A stretch of 44,681 bases of DNA from Pseudomonadota bacterium (GCA_021818505.1 JAKADX010000035.1:1-44681); one strand, 5' to 3'. Positions 16,949 to 26,305 are shown, counted from the first letter of the stretch. Notes: generated from the sequence alone by a model not told the origin. Translations and numbers: made by a program.

Positions 16949-17392
16949 ATGATCGACCTCGCGCCGCATATCGGCAGCCGCCGCACCTGGAGCACCGAGG
17001 TGCGGCGCGAGCACACCGTCCCGGCGCTGCCGCTGGCGGAACCCGCGCTGGCTGCGATGCCGGAGGTGCTGGCGACGCCCATGCTGGTGGCGATGGCGGA
17101 ATGCGCGTGTGCGGCGCATCTGGCGAGCCTCGGCGGTCCCGACCTGCTGTCGGTCGGGACCGACGTGCAGATCGCCCACACCGCCGCGACCCCGGTCGGA
17201 CTTACGGTGACGCTGGCGACGGAGATCGTCGCGGTGGACGGCAGGCTGGTGAGCTTCGCCTTCACCGCCCATGACGGGATCGAGGCGGCGGGGAACGGCC
17301 GGCACACCCGCGCCATCGTCGTTCGCGAGCGGTTCGCGCAGCGGCTGGCGGAAAAGCAGGCCCGCATCGCCCGACCCGATCGCGGCGGGTGA
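16949..17392 (+). CDS. FlK-like (hotdog-fold) thioesterase
   Basis: 147 residues. Resembles the fluoroacetyl-CoA thioesterase (FlK) family: LATPMLVAMAECA, SVGTDVQIAHTAATPVG, and a C-terminal GRHTRAIVVRERF. The catalytic triad positions of FlK (Thr42, Glu50, His76) correspond to Thr43, Glu51 and His77 with the same spacing. Most relatives in bacteria that do not make fluoroacetate have unknown acyl-CoA substrates, so no fluoroacetate role is claimed. Two bases after the SDR gene and probably cotranscribed with it. Confidence 0.8.
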   Translation: MIDLAPHIGSRRTWSTEVRREHTVPALPLAEPALAAMPEVLATPMLVAMAECACAAHLASLGGPDLLSVGTDVQIAHTAATPVGLTVTLATEIVAVDGRLVSFAFTAHDGIEAAGNGRHTRAIVVRERFAQRLAEKQARIARPDRGG

Positions 17393-17474
17393 ATTTTGGC
17401 CGGGCTGCGACCTTGGGCTGGGCCGTGCGTTGCCCGGCTGGTATGCAGCGGCGCAGCAAGGAAGGAGTGGCGAG

Positions 17475-17786
17475 ATGTCGGCGGGACGGACACCGGAGAC
17501 GGTCGTGGTTGACCTCGACCGAAGCGAGGTCGCGCTGATCATCGGCGAGGACGATGACAAGGGCATGTCGGTGCGCGTGGTCGCGGGCAGCGAGGTGCCG
17601 GAGGGCGCCACCGAACTGCCGGCCGCGCAGGAGATCGTGCTGGCGCTGGCCATGCGGCTGCTCAAGGACCCCGATTTCCACGATGATGTGCTCGACTGGT
17701 ACTACGAGCACCAGGACGAGGACGATGAGGAGGACGTGGAGCCCGGCGAGGAGGACGAGGAGGAGGAGGAAGACCGGCGGCGGTGA
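17475..17786 (+). CDS. Small acidic protein with a glutamate/aspartate-rich tail
   Basis: 103 residues. The N-terminal two thirds is predicted alpha/beta and has no motif I recognise; the C-terminal 35 residues are almost all Asp/Glu, ending in Arg-Arg-Arg. A GAAGGAG ribosome-binding site precedes the ATG at 17475. Its stop overlaps the GTG start of the ProX gene (GTGA), so the two are translationally coupled. The function is unknown. Confidence 0.7.
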   Translation: MSAGRTPETVVVDLDRSEVALIIGEDDDKGMSVRVVAGSEVPEGATELPAAQEIVLALAMRLLKDPDFHDDVLDWYYEHQDEDDEEDVEPGEEDEEEEEDRRR

Positions 17787-18277
17787 CGGACCCGGGACGG
17801 GCGCGGCTTGCCGCGCTGCTTGCGCGCCTCGGCATCGCGGTCGAGGAGGTGTCGCACCCGCCGGTGTTCACCGTCGAGGAAGCGGCGGCGCACCCGCACG
17901 GGCTAGCCGGCGCGGATACCAAGAACCTGCTGCTGCGCGATACCAACCGCGCGCTGTTTCTGGTGACGCTGCGCGCCGACCGCCGCGCCGACCTCAAGGC
18001 GCTGCCGGCGCTGCTCGGGGCAAAGCGCTTCTCCTTCGCCCCCGCCGAGACGCTGATGGAGGCGCTGGGCGTCGCGCCGGGCGCGGTGACGCCGTTGGCG
18101 CTGGTCAACGACACCGACCGCCGCGTGACCTTCGCGCTGGACCGTGCGCTGGCGCGCAGCGAGCGGATCATCTGTCACCCGCTGGTCAACACCGCCAGCG
18201 TCTCGATCACCACCGCCGACCTGCTCCGGCTGCTCGCGGCGTTGGGTGTCGCGCCGCGGCTGATCGACCTGGACTGA
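17783..18277 (+). CDS. Prolyl-tRNA editing protein ProX/PrdX (YbaK family)
   Basis: 164 residues from a GTG start. Trans-editing deacylase of the YbaK/ProX superfamily that removes mischarged alanine from tRNA-Pro (ProXp-ala type). Seen: SHPPVFTVEEAAAH near the N-terminus, GADTKNLLLRD with Lys47 (the conserved lysine of the family), LVNDTDRRVTFALD, and the C-terminal HPLVNTASVSITTADLLRL. Length is normal. Coupled to the acidic protein upstream; convergent with the orphan binding protein. Confidence 0.88.
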   Translation: MTDPGRARLAALLARLGIAVEEVSHPPVFTVEEAAAHPHGLAGADTKNLLLRDTNRALFLVTLRADRRADLKALPALLGAKRFSFAPAETLMEALGVAPGAVTPLALVNDTDRRVTFALDRALARSERIICHPLVNTASVSITTADLLRLLAALGVAPRLIDLD

Positions 18278-18287
18278 GACCCCGGCC

Positions 18288-19361
18288 CTACGCGAAGATG
18301 CGCTGCAGCGTCGCGTCGTCCAGCGTCGTGTCCACCAGCACGGCGTCGGGCAGGCGGGGGCGGATGTACTGGCGGTAATTGTCCGCCGTGATCATCGCCG
18401 GCAGCACGAATTGCTGCTTGGATACCGTGCCGCCGCCGAGCAGCGTCGTTGCCGTGCGCAGCGCGATCACGCTCTGCCAGGTCGGTTCCGAGAGCAGGCC
18501 GAAGGGGAAGCCGCGTGCCCCGCCGGCGGTTACGGCGGCGTGGAGCTTGAGCAGGCCGTTGTAGTCGTCGCCGGTCACGGGCAGCAGCGGGCGCCGCGCC
18601 GCGAGCAGGGCATCCAGCGCCCCCGCCGCGTCCTGCCCGCCGTCGCACCAGATGCCGTCGATCACCGGCAGGGCGCCGAGCAGGCCGGCCATGACCGCCC
18701 GCGCGCGCTCACGGTCCCAGAAGGCGGGGTCGAAACGCAGCACCTCGATGCCGGTGCCCTTCCAGACCGTCTGCGCCCCGGCCCACAGCGCGCCGCTATA
18801 CGGATTACCGGGCACGCCGCCCAGCGCGACGACCTTGCCGCGCCCGCCCAGCGCGCCCGCGAGCCATTTGGCCAGGGCCGCGCCCTTGCCGGTCTTGTCG
18901 GTGCCGACATAGCTGCTCCAGGCGGTGCCGCCGACCGGCAGGGTGAAAGGCACGGTGACGATGCCCCGCGCGGTGGCGTTCGCCAGCGCGACGGCGACTG
19001 GGTCGGCGGCACTCGGGATGCACAGGATGGCATCGACCTTGGCCCTGGTCAGGTCGTTGATCTGGGACATCTGGCGGTGCGGGTCGCCCTCGGCGTCATG
19101 CACGATCAGTTGCGCGACCTGGTGTGGCTGCGCCGCCACCGCGCGCTGCAACTCGGCCAGGCACATGCGTCGCCAGGGCGTGGCGCCGTAGCCGTCGGAG
19201 AAGCCGATGCGCCACGGGCCGGGCCTGGCCTGGCCGGTCACCGTGCTGCCCTGCGGCGTGATCGTCGCCGCCGCGATCGGGTCGGCGGCGCGGGCCGGCG
19301 CGGCCAGCAGCGACGCGGCGGCGGTGGCGAGCAGGGCGCGGCGGGGGAGGGTCGGTGACAT
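18288..19361 (-). CDS. Orphan sugar-type (RbsB-like) periplasmic binding protein
   Basis: 357 residues. N-terminal signal with a twin-arginine-like PRRALLATAAASLLAAP. The rest matches the periplasmic binding protein type I (sugar) fold: WRIGFSDGYGATPWRR as the first strand, then INDLTRAKVDAILCIPSAADP, and GIWCDGGQDAAGALDALLAARRP. It would deliver a small ligand to an ABC importer, but no ATPase or permease of this type is next to it. The ligand is unknown. Upstream of it lies a LysR regulator (start 20279) on the same strand, 39 bp away. Confidence 0.82.
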   Translation of the reverse strand: MSPTLPRRALLATAAASLLAAPARAADPIAAATITPQGSTVTGQARPGPWRIGFSDGYGATPWRRMCLAELQRAVAAQPHQVAQLIVHDAEGDPHRQMSQINDLTRAKVDAILCIPSAADPVAVALANATARGIVTVPFTLPVGGTAWSSYVGTDKTGKGAALAKWLAGALGGRGKVVALGGVPGNPYSGALWAGAQTVWKGTGIEVLRFDPAFWDRERARAVMAGLLGALPVIDGIWCDGGQDAAGALDALLAARRPLLPVTGDDYNGLLKLHAAVTAGGARGFPFGLLSEPTWQSVIALRTATTLLGGGTVSKQQFVLPAMITADNYRQYIRPRLPDAVLVDTTLDDATLQRIFA

Positions 19362-19400
19362 GGCGGCAACTCCTTGACAGCGACGGCCCGGCGCGCCGGG

Positions 19401-20279
19401 TCAGGCGGCGCGCGCCACGGAGAGCAGCGCGCCGGCGGCAGCGGAGCGCGGACGGTCGCCGTGATGCAAGGCCACGAACGGGCGAGCGGGCAGGGCGAGC
19501 GGCACCTCGGCCAGTGTGCCGGCAGCGATCGCATGCGCGGCGACGAGAGAGGACAGGACCGTCGCCCCGGCCCCGGCGATCACCGCCGCCCGCACCGCCT
19601 CGTTGGACGGCAGTTCCATTGCCACCGGCAGTGCCTCGGGGTCCAGCCCGCGGCCGCGCAGCGCATCGGCCAGTGCCTGCCGCGTGCCCGAGCCGCGCTC
19701 GCGCAGCACCCAGGTGGAGCGAGGCAGTTCCGCGTCGGGCAGATCGCGCCGCCCGGCCCAGGGATGCGCCGGCGCGACCACCAGTACCATCCGGTCGGTC
19801 GCCACCGGCACGCGCGCCAGCAGCTTGTCATCGACCGCCCCCTCGACGAAGCCGAGATCGGCCTCGCCGGCGGAAACGGCGGCGGCGGCCTGCTCGGTGT
19901 TGCCGATCGCCAGCGTGAAGCCGATGCGCGGATGGAGCGTGCGGAACCGGTGCAGCCGCGCCGGCAGCCAGTAGCCGGCGATCGTCTGGCTGGCGAACAG
20001 CCGCACATGGCCGCGCCGGAGCCCTGACAGCTCGTCCAACGCTGCCTCGGCCTGGGCCATGCGCGCCAGCACCGCCCGCGCCTCGGCCAGCAGCACCGCG
20101 CCGGCCTCGGTCAGCTCGATATGCCGGCCGACCCGGCTGAACAGCCGCACGTCCAGCCGGCCCTCCAGCGTGCGGATGGCGGCACTGGCCGCCGACTGCG
20201 TCATGTTCAGCGCGGCCGCCGCCTGCGTCACATGCAGGCGCTCGGCGACGGCCACGAACACACGCAGCAGTTCCAGCAT
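19401..20279 (-). CDS. LysR-family regulator next to a YeiH-type transporter
   Basis: 292 residues. The N-terminal winged helix-turn-helix (residues 1-60, with VTQAAAALNMTQSAASAAIRTLE) is followed by a LysR substrate-binding domain. It resembles CysB/YeiE-group regulators. The gene follows the YeiH-type transporter on the same strand with a 9-bp gap; in E. coli YeiE and YeiH are likewise neighbours, so it probably controls this transporter. The effector is not known from sequence. Confidence 0.88.
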   Translation of the reverse strand: MLELLRVFVAVAERLHVTQAAAALNMTQSAASAAIRTLEGRLDVRLFSRVGRHIELTEAGAVLLAEARAVLARMAQAEAALDELSGLRRGHVRLFASQTIAGYWLPARLHRFRTLHPRIGFTLAIGNTEQAAAAVSAGEADLGFVEGAVDDKLLARVPVATDRMVLVVAPAHPWAGRRDLPDAELPRSTWVLRERGSGTRQALADALRGRGLDPEALPVAMELPSNEAVRAAVIAGAGATVLSSLVAAHAIAAGTLAEVPLALPARPFVALHHGDRPRSAAAGALLSVARAA

Positions 20280-20288
20280 CCCCCCGTT

Positions 20289-21311
20289 CTAATCGACCAG
20301 CAGGATCAGCGCGAGGCTGAGGGTGGAGATCAGCAGCCAGCTCGCCGCCCCGAGCGCGAGCGGGCGCAGGCCGGCGGCGCGCAGCTTGCGCAGGTCGGTC
20401 GCCATGCCCATCGCCGCAAGCGCCATCGCCAGCAGGAAGGTGGTGGCCGGCGTGGTGTACGCGGTTGCCGCGGGCGGGACGACGCCCAGGCTGTTGAGGC
20501 CGATCAGGGCCAGGAAGCCGAAGGCGAACCACGGCAGCGGCGCGCGCCCGCGCTTGCCCACCTCGCCGCGCCGCGCGGTCAGGGCGCCCAGTACCAAGAC
20601 CAGCGGTGCCAGCAGCATCACGCGCGACAGCTTGGCCACGGTCGCGAAATCGCCGGACACGGTGCCGTTCTGGAACGCCGCCGCGACCACCTGCGCGATT
20701 TCATGGATCGAGGCGCCGGCCCACAGCCCGAACTGGTGCGGCGTCAGCGCGAGCACGCCGGGCAGCAGCGGATAAAGCAGCATCGATGCCGAGCCGAACA
20801 CGGTCACGCAGGCCACCGCATAGGCCACGTCCTCGTCCGTGCCGCGCGTGACGGTGTTGGTCGCGATCACCGCGGAGGCGCCGCACACGGCGGTGCCGGC
20901 CGCGATCAGCTCGGCCAGCCGCCGCTCCACCCCGAGCAGCCGGCCGAACCATTTGGTCAGCACGAAGGTCGCCGCCAGCGTGGCCACGATCACGAAGATG
21001 CCGCGCCCGCCCACCGCCGCCACCTGCTGCGCCGTCAGTTGCAGCCCGAGCAGCACGATGCCCAGACGCAGGACGCGGCGCAGCGCGAACCCCACGCCCT
21101 CACGCGCCGCCGCCGGCGTGCCGAGCGTATTGTGCAGCGCCATGCCGAGCAGGATGGCGAGAATGAGGGGGCTGAGCGCCCCGATGCCGGGCAGGCGGTG
21201 CAGGGCGAACGCGGCCGCGGCGATCACCGCGGTGAGCAAAAGGCCGGGCAGCGGGCCGGGCGAACGTTGCGGCGCGGCGCGCGGGCGGACGAGGACGGCG
21301 GCGTGCGACAT
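20289..21311 (-). CDS. YeiH/UPF0324 putative sulfate exporter-type transporter
   Basis: 340 residues, about 10 transmembrane helices. Family motifs include [66 protein letters not shown] and [13 protein letters not shown], all typical of the YeiH/Psiaa family. YeiH members are described as putative sulfate or sulfite-type exporters; the substrate is not proven. An AAGGGGG ribosome-binding site precedes the ATG. The LysR gene follows in the same transcript. Confidence 0.88.
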   Translation of the reverse strand: MSHAAVLVRPRAAPQRSPGPLPGLLLTAVIAAAAFALHRLPGIGALSPLILAILLGMALHNTLGTPAAAREGVGFALRRVLRLGIVLLGLQLTAQQVAAVGGRGIFVIVATLAATFVLTKWFGRLLGVERRLAELIAAGTAVCGASAVIATNTVTRGTDEDVAYAVACVTVFGSASMLLYPLLPGVLALTPHQFGLWAGASIHEIAQVVAAAFQNGTVSGDFATVAKLSRVMLLAPLVLVLGALTARRGEVGKRGRAPLPWFAFGFLALIGLNSLGVVPPAATAYTTPATTFLLAMALAAMGMATDLRKLRAAGLRPLALGAASWLLISTLSLALILLVD

Positions 21312-21618
21312 GATGGCTCCCCCTTGACGACCGCCGGCATCTGGCAGCGGCGGGGGCGGCAGACCAACGCGCAGTCGCGATCGGTTCGATCAGCAGGCGC
21401 GATCGATCGATGGCGCCGCGGTAAGGTCGGAATTGTTCAAGTCAGCCGTTCAAAAGTCTGCGTGATGGGCGCACCGCTCCCACAGCATCGTGATTGAGAT
21501 TCATGGTTGTCATAGTACCCTCACGCGAACGCTCGCTTATCCGCGTCGCGGCGTCTGCGTATATACTGCACGTCGCCGCGCGCGTTATGCGGCGGAGGAG
21601 GTTCCCACGGCCAGGGTC
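21312..21618. other. Intergenic region between yeiH-type gene and glycosyltransferase
   Basis: Lower-GC stretch without a convincing gene. It holds two copies of GTTCAA 14 bp apart (near 21434 and 21448), a run of overlapping GATC/CGATCG sites around 21370-21410, and a TATACT box at 21562-21567 with no good -35 at 17 bp. The ribosome-binding sequence AGGAGG at 21596-21601 precedes the glycosyltransferase. Confidence 0.4.
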
Positions 21619-22647
21619 TTGGAACAGACGGGGATAGCTGGTGCCGTGGCACCGACCGGCGCGGTCGCGCAGGCGCCGCCGCTGGTCAGCATCGGCATGC
21701 CCGTGTTCAACGGGGAGAAATATCTACCCCAGGCAATCGACTCGATCCTTGCGCAGACGCTCGACGATTTCGAGCTGGTGATCTGCGACAACGCCTCCAG
21801 CGACGGCACCGCTAAGATCTGCGCCGCCTATGCCGCGCGCGACCGGCGCGTGCGTTACGTGCGCAATCCGGACAACATCGGCGCCGGACCGAATTTCGAC
21901 CGCTGCTTTCACCTCTCGCGCGGTGCGTATTTCCACTGGGCGGCGCATGACGACATGCTTGCCCCCGACTATCTGGCCCGTGCCGTGGACGCGCTGGAGC
22001 GCCATCCGGAGGCGGTGCTGTGCGTCGGCGGCATCGTCGAGATCGGTCCCGACGGTGCGGAACTGCGCCGCTACGCGACCGACCTGGGCGACCTGGCGGT
22101 ATCCGACCCGGCGCGGCGTTTCGCCCGCGTCATCCATTCGCATCACCAGTGCGAGGATTTCTTCGGCCTGTATCGCCGCGAGGCCCTGGTGGGCAGCGGC
22201 CTGATCGGCACGTTCAGCGGTTCGGATCGCGTGCTGCTGGCGGAGATGGCGCTGCGCGGTCCGTGGGTGCGGCTGCCGGACCACCTGTTCCTGCATCGCG
22301 AGCACCGCGAGCGGGCGACGCGCGCGCTGCTGCTGGTGGACCGGGCGGCGGCGGTGCGCTGGCTCGCGCCACAGGCCAAGCCGCGGCAGGGCAATCTGTT
22401 CCATCTGGTGCTGTACGCCGAGTATTGCCGCGTGGTGCGCCGCAACCTGCCCGCCGGCCAGCGCGGCGGCTGCTGGCGTGAACTGGCCCGCTGGTGGTTC
22501 ACCGACGGACATTTCGCCGACGTGGTGCGCGACGTGCTGCAAAGCATCCACCCGCATCTGCTGCGTGCCGCGCGCTGGGTCAAGCGCGCCACGTTCGGCG
22601 CGCGCCGCGACCTGCGGCCAGGCAGCCTGCCGCGGCTGGACGCCTGA
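21619..22647 (+). CDS. Family 2 glycosyltransferase
   Basis: 342 residues from a TTG at 21619; an in-frame GTG at 21490 would add 43 residues, but that stretch looks non-coding. The next downstream candidate is GTG 21646. GT-A domain: SIGMPVFNGEKYLPQAIDSILAQT, VICDNASSDGTAKI, and the acidic HWAAHDDMLAPDY motif that binds the sugar donor. The C-terminal half contains a long helical region ending in VKRATFGARRDL. The likely role is envelope polysaccharide or glycolipid synthesis; the acceptor is unknown. It stands alone and is convergent with the GST gene 3 bp away. Confidence 0.8.
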   Translation: MEQTGIAGAVAPTGAVAQAPPLVSIGMPVFNGEKYLPQAIDSILAQTLDDFELVICDNASSDGTAKICAAYAARDRRVRYVRNPDNIGAGPNFDRCFHLSRGAYFHWAAHDDMLAPDYLARAVDALERHPEAVLCVGGIVEIGPDGAELRRYATDLGDLAVSDPARRFARVIHSHHQCEDFFGLYRREALVGSGLIGTFSGSDRVLLAEMALRGPWVRLPDHLFLHREHRERATRALLLVDRAAAVRWLAPQAKPRQGNLFHLVLYAEYCRVVRRNLPAGQRGGCWRELARWWFTDGHFADVVRDVLQSIHPHLLRAARWVKRATFGARRDLRPGSLPRLDA

Positions 22648-22650
22648 GCG

Positions 22651-23322
22651 TCAGCGCAGCAATTCGTATGGTCCGCCCGCGGCGAGCGCGCGCTGATAGG
22701 CAGGGCGGGCGTGGATGCGGGCGAGCCAGTCGGTCAGGCGCGGCCGGCTGGCATCCAGCCCGGCCCGCGCGGCAGCGGCTTCCAGCGGAAAGCTCATCTG
22801 CACGTCGGCAGCGGTGAACTCGGGTCCCGCAAACCAGTCGCGCGCGGCAAGCTCGCCCTCCAGGTAGTCGAGATGCAGCTTGATCTGCGGTGCGACGAAC
22901 CGATCGCGCAGCCCGGCGGCGATGCCGCGCGCCACGGGCCGGGCGTACCACGGCACCGCCGGCCCGGCGATGCGGCTCGCCACCAGCCCGAGCAACAGCG
23001 GCGGCATCAGCGAACCTTCGGCGTAGTGCAGCCAGTAACCGTAGCGCAGCCGCTCCGGCGTGCCATCCGGCGGGCGCAGGCGGCCACCGCCGTGACGCTC
23101 GATCAGGTAATCGACGATGGCGCCGGACTCGGCGACCGTGGCGGCGCCGTCGGAGATCACAGGCGATTTGCCCAGCGGATGCACCGCGCGCAGCGATGGC
23201 GGCGCCAACATCGTCGCGGGATCCCGCTGGTAGCGCTTCACTTCGTAGGGCAGGCCGAGTTCCTCCAGCAGCCACAGCACGCGCTGCGAGCGGGAGTTGT
23301 TGAGATGATGGACGGTGATCAT
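22651..23322 (-). CDS. Glutathione S-transferase family protein
   Basis: 223 residues. The N-terminal thioredoxin-like domain has HHLNNSRSQRVLWLLEELGLPYEV with Ser in the active-site turn, then HPLGKSPVISDG and AESGAIVDYLIERHG for glutathione binding, and a helical C-terminal domain (with LEGELAARDWFAGPEFTAAD). ATG at 23322 is used. Substrate unknown. The next gene upstream on the strand, an FMN reductase, ends 47 bp away, so they may be cotranscribed. Confidence 0.85.
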   Translation of the reverse strand: MITVHHLNNSRSQRVLWLLEELGLPYEVKRYQRDPATMLAPPSLRAVHPLGKSPVISDGAATVAESGAIVDYLIERHGGGRLRPPDGTPERLRYGYWLHYAEGSLMPPLLLGLVASRIAGPAVPWYARPVARGIAAGLRDRFVAPQIKLHLDYLEGELAARDWFAGPEFTAADVQMSFPLEAAAARAGLDASRPRLTDWLARIHARPAYQRALAAGGPYELLR

Positions 23323-23369
23323 CGCGCGAGCGTGCCGCATCGGTCGCGCCGGTGCAACGACGCCGGACG

Positions 23370-23960
23370 TCAGTACGGCGGCGCCTTGCGGGCCCGCTGC
23401 GCCCGGGCCGCCTCGGTCCACCAGGCGAGATCGTCGGCGAAGCGCGGAAACGCGCGTGCCAGCGCCGCGCCGCCGTCGCCGGTCGGCGTGCCGTCCGGGC
23501 CGAGCGTCTGCGCGATCGGCCCGACCGCGAGCGTGCTGGAGATCACGACCATCCCCATCTCCGAGAGGATGCCGTGCCAGGCGAAGGCGGAGCGGACGCC
23601 GGAGAACCGTCCCGCCGAGTAGCTGGCGATCGCCGCCGGGCGCCAGAACCACTCCTCCAGGAAATGGTCGGTCAGGTTCTTCAACCCCGGCTGCACGCCC
23701 CAGTTGTATTCACCGGTGACGAAGACGAAGGCATCGGCCGCACGGATCTTCTGCGCCAGTGCTTCCAGCGGCGCCGGCGCCGTGCCCTTCGGATATTCCT
23801 TGTACATGCGATCGAGCATCGGCAGTCCGATCGCCTTGGCGTCGATGAGTTCGGCATCGGCGCCGCGTGCGCGCAGTTCGCGGACGAGGAAGTCGGCAAG
23901 ACGGATGCCCATGCGATCGGCACGGTAGGAGCCGTAGAGGACGAGGAGTCTGTCGGTCAT
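23370..23960 (-). CDS. NADPH-dependent FMN reductase (flavodoxin-like)
   Basis: 196 residues. N-terminal phosphate-binding loop LYGSYRADRMG, a central TGEYNWGVQPGLKNLTDHF motif typical of FMN_red proteins, and RPAAIASYSAGRFSGVRSA. It would reduce FMN or quinone-type acceptors with NADPH. On the same strand as the GST downstream, so a stress or detoxification role is plausible but inferred. Confidence 0.85.
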   Translation of the reverse strand: MTDRLLVLYGSYRADRMGIRLADFLVRELRARGADAELIDAKAIGLPMLDRMYKEYPKGTAPAPLEALAQKIRAADAFVFVTGEYNWGVQPGLKNLTDHFLEEWFWRPAAIASYSAGRFSGVRSAFAWHGILSEMGMVVISSTLAVGPIAQTLGPDGTPTGDGGAALARAFPRFADDLAWWTEAARAQRARKAPPY

Positions 23961-24014
23961 GGTCTGCCGCGCCGCCGGCGCTCTCCCTCGGGGCTTCCGG
24001 TCGCCAGGATGGCG

Positions 24015-24313
24015 TCAGTCCAGCAGCTTCATCAAGTTGCGCTTGCGGCCGAACCGCGCCCGCAGCGCGGCGCCGTGTCGATGGCCTTGCGCAACCGCGT
24101 CTCCAGCGTGCGTTCATCGGCGCCGGTCGTCGCGGCCGCTGCATCGAGGCGGCGGAACAGCATCGGGTCACGCTCGGCGTACTCCAGGATCATCGCGACC
24201 AGCGCGTCGATGCCTTTGGCCTTGAGGTATTCGCCGATGCGCGTGAATGCGCCGTGTGCCGACAAGTCGGGACCCGCCGCGAGGTCGAAGCGCGGGCGAT
24301 CGGCAGCGGTCAT
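24015..24313 (-). pseudogene. Small gene, apparently frameshifted near its 3' end
   Basis: From ATG 24313 (overlapping the stop of the upstream gene, ATGA) the frame reads 93 residues to a stop at 24032, including AERDPMLFRRLD and TLETRLRKAIDTAP. The last 17 residues look unnatural. In the neighbouring frame the sequence continues as ALRARFGRKRNLMKLLD and stops at 24015, a plausible basic helical C-terminus. One missing base near the run of GC around 24075 would restore the join. The helical segment recalls the C-terminal region of SWIM/DUF6880-type proteins, but I am not sure. Confidence 0.45.
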
Positions 24314-24720
24314 ATCGCCGGCCACAGCGTCGGCGAGGTCTCGATCAGACGCAACGCCTCGTCGAACGGGACGGCCTCATGCACGCGCCACCACTGTCCG
24401 GTGTGCCGGTGCCACATGACGTGGAACCGCGTGTCACGCAAACGGTCCTCGGCGTGGTCCAGGCGCGTGAACGGCGAGTCGAATTCCGCGCCGGCGTTGT
24501 CGGGGAAGCCGGAGCGGTAGCGCGTCACGAAGCTGTACTTGCTGCCCCGCCATTTGCCGAAGATATCGACGGGGTAGTTGAACTCCGTCGGACGGATCTC
24601 GGGCAGGAAACGCGGCTTCAGGAACGTGGCGATGAAGTGTTCGCACGCGACGGCGATCTCCGCTTTCTCCGCCGGTTGCAGGGACCGGACCCACACCCAC
24701 TCGCGCTGCCGTTTCGCCAT
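24310..24720 (-). CDS. DUF3024-like protein
   Basis: 136 residues. The aromatic-rich sequence with FNYPVDIFGKWRGSKYSF, DSPFTRLDH and MWHRHTGQWWRVHEAV resembles the DUF3024 family, whose function is unknown. ATG at 24720 lies 19 bp after the guaA stop on the same strand, and its own stop overlaps the start of the small frameshifted gene, so guaA, this gene and the fragment form one row. Confidence 0.6.
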   Translation of the reverse strand: MAKRQREWVWVRSLQPAEKAEIAVACEHFIATFLKPRFLPEIRPTEFNYPVDIFGKWRGSKYSFVTRYRSGFPDNAGAEFDSPFTRLDHAEDRLRDTRFHVMWHRHTGQWWRVHEAVPFDEALRLIETSPTLWPAI

Positions 24721-24739
24721 GCGTGTTCCTTGGCCGCTG

Positions 24740-26305
24740 TCACTCCCACTCGATCGTGCCGGGCGGCTTGCTGGTGATGTCGTAGGTGACGCGGTTGATG
24801 CCGCGTACCTCGTTGACGATGCGGTTGGACACGCGCGTGAGGAACGCCATGTCGAACGGATACACGTCGGCGGTCATGCCGTCGGTGCTGGTCACCGCGC
24901 GCAGCGCGCAGGCATAGTCATAGGTCCGGTCGTCGCCCATCACGCCCACCGTGCGCACCGGCAGCAGCACCGCGAAGGCCTGCCAGATCGCATCGTACAC
25001 TCCGGCGGCCCTGATCTCCTCCAGGAAGATCGCATCCGCGCGGCGCAGCAGGTCGAGCTTGTCGCGCGTGATCGCGCCGGGGATGCGGATGGCGAGGCCC
25101 GGGCCGGGGAATGGATGACGGCCGACCATTTCGTCCGGGATGCCGAGTTCGCGGCCCAGCGCGCGCACCTCGTCCTTGAACAGTTCGCGCAGCGGCTCGA
25201 TCAGGCGCATCCGCATCCGCTCGGGCAATCCGCCCACATTGTGATGCGACTTGATGACCGCACTCGGGCCGCCGCGTACCGGGACGCTCTCGATCACGTC
25301 GGGATAGAGCGTGCCCTGGGCAAGGAAGTCAGCACCGCCCAGCCTGTGCGCCTCTTCGTCGAACACATCGACGAACAGCCGGCCGATGGTCTTGCGCTTG
25401 GTCTCGGGATCGCTGACGCCCGCCAGCGCATCGAGGAACAGGTCGGATGCGTCGCGATGCACGAGGCGGATGTTGAAGCGGTCGCGGAAGGTGCGCACCA
25501 CCTGCTCCGCCTCGCCGGCGCGCAGCAGGCCGTGATCGACGAAGATGCAGGTGAGCTGATCGCCGATCGCCTCGTGGATCAGTACGGCGGCGACCGCGGA
25601 ATCCACACCGCCCGACAGGCCGCAGATGACGCGGCCGGATCCCACCTGTTCGCGGATGCGCGCGATCTCAGCGGCGCGGAAACCAGACATCGTCCAGGTG
25701 CCGGAAAGTCCGGCGACGGCGTGCGTGAAGTTGCGCAGCAGTTGCGCGCCGTGCGGTGTGTGCGCGACCTCGGGGTGGAACATCAGCCCATAGTATCGGC
25801 GATGGTCATCGGCAATCACGGCGAACGGCGCACCCTCGCTCGATGCCACAGCGCGGAAGCCCGGAGGCAGCGCGATGACGCGGTCGCCGTGGCTCATCCA
25901 CACCTGCTCGCGCGCGCCGGGGGACCAGACGCCGCGGAACAGCGCGCAGGGTTCGGCGACATCGACGAAGGCGCGGCCGAATTCGCGGTGCTCGGAGGTC
26001 TCGACCGCACCGCCGAGCTGCGCGCACATCGTCATCTGGCCGTAGCAGATGCCGAGCACCGGCACGCCGGACTCGAATACCTCGTCCGGCGCGCGCGGGC
26101 TGCCGGTGTCGGGCACGCTGGCCGGCCCGCCCGAGAGAATGATGGCCGCCGGCGCAAAGGCGCGGATGCGTTCGGGATCGGCCGAATAGGGCCAGATTTC
26201 GCAGTAAACCCCGCTCTCGCGCAGGCGCCGGGCGATCAGTTGCGTCACCTGGCTGCCGAAATCGAGGATCAGCACGCGCTCGGATTCGGGGGCGGGGTCG
26301 GGCAT
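24740..26305 (-). CDS. guaA: GMP synthase (glutamine-hydrolysing)
   Basis: 521 residues, full length. The class I glutamine amidotransferase domain has [17 protein letters not shown], the catalytic Cys87 in GICYGQ and the [10 protein letters not shown] histidine. The ATP-pyrophosphatase domain has the P-loop [16 protein letters not shown] and [11 protein letters not shown], and the C-terminal dimerisation domain ends in [12 protein letters not shown], the universal GuaA terminus. It converts XMP to GMP in the cytoplasm. A 17-bp hairpin separates its start from the RTX gene upstream. Confidence 0.97.
   Translation of the reverse strand: MPDPAPESERVLILDFGSQVTQLIARRLRESGVYCEIWPYSADPERIRAFAPAAIILSGGPASVPDTGSPRAPDEVFESGVPVLGICYGQMTMCAQLGGAVETSEHREFGRAFVDVAEPCALFRGVWSPGAREQVWMSHGDRVIALPPGFRAVASSEGAPFAVIADDHRRYYGLMFHPEVAHTPHGAQLLRNFTHAVAGLSGTWTMSGFRAAEIARIREQVGSGRVICGLSGGVDSAVAAVLIHEAIGDQLTCIFVDHGLLRAGEAEQVVRTFRDRFNIRLVHRDASDLFLDALAGVSDPETKRKTIGRLFVDVFDEEAHRLGGADFLAQGTLYPDVIESVPVRGGPSAVIKSHHNVGGLPERMRMRLIEPLRELFKDEVRALGRELGIPDEMVGRHPFPGPGLAIRIPGAITRDKLDLLRRADAIFLEEIRAAGVYDAIWQAFAVLLPVRTVGVMGDDRTYDYACALRAVTSTDGMTADVYPFDMAFLTRVSNRIVNEVRGINRVTYDITSKPPGTIEWE

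Noticed and set aside
21370-21410. Cluster of GATC and CGATCG sites
   Set aside because: Short and with no origin-like features such as DnaA boxes or a parS palindrome; probably chance in GC-rich DNA.
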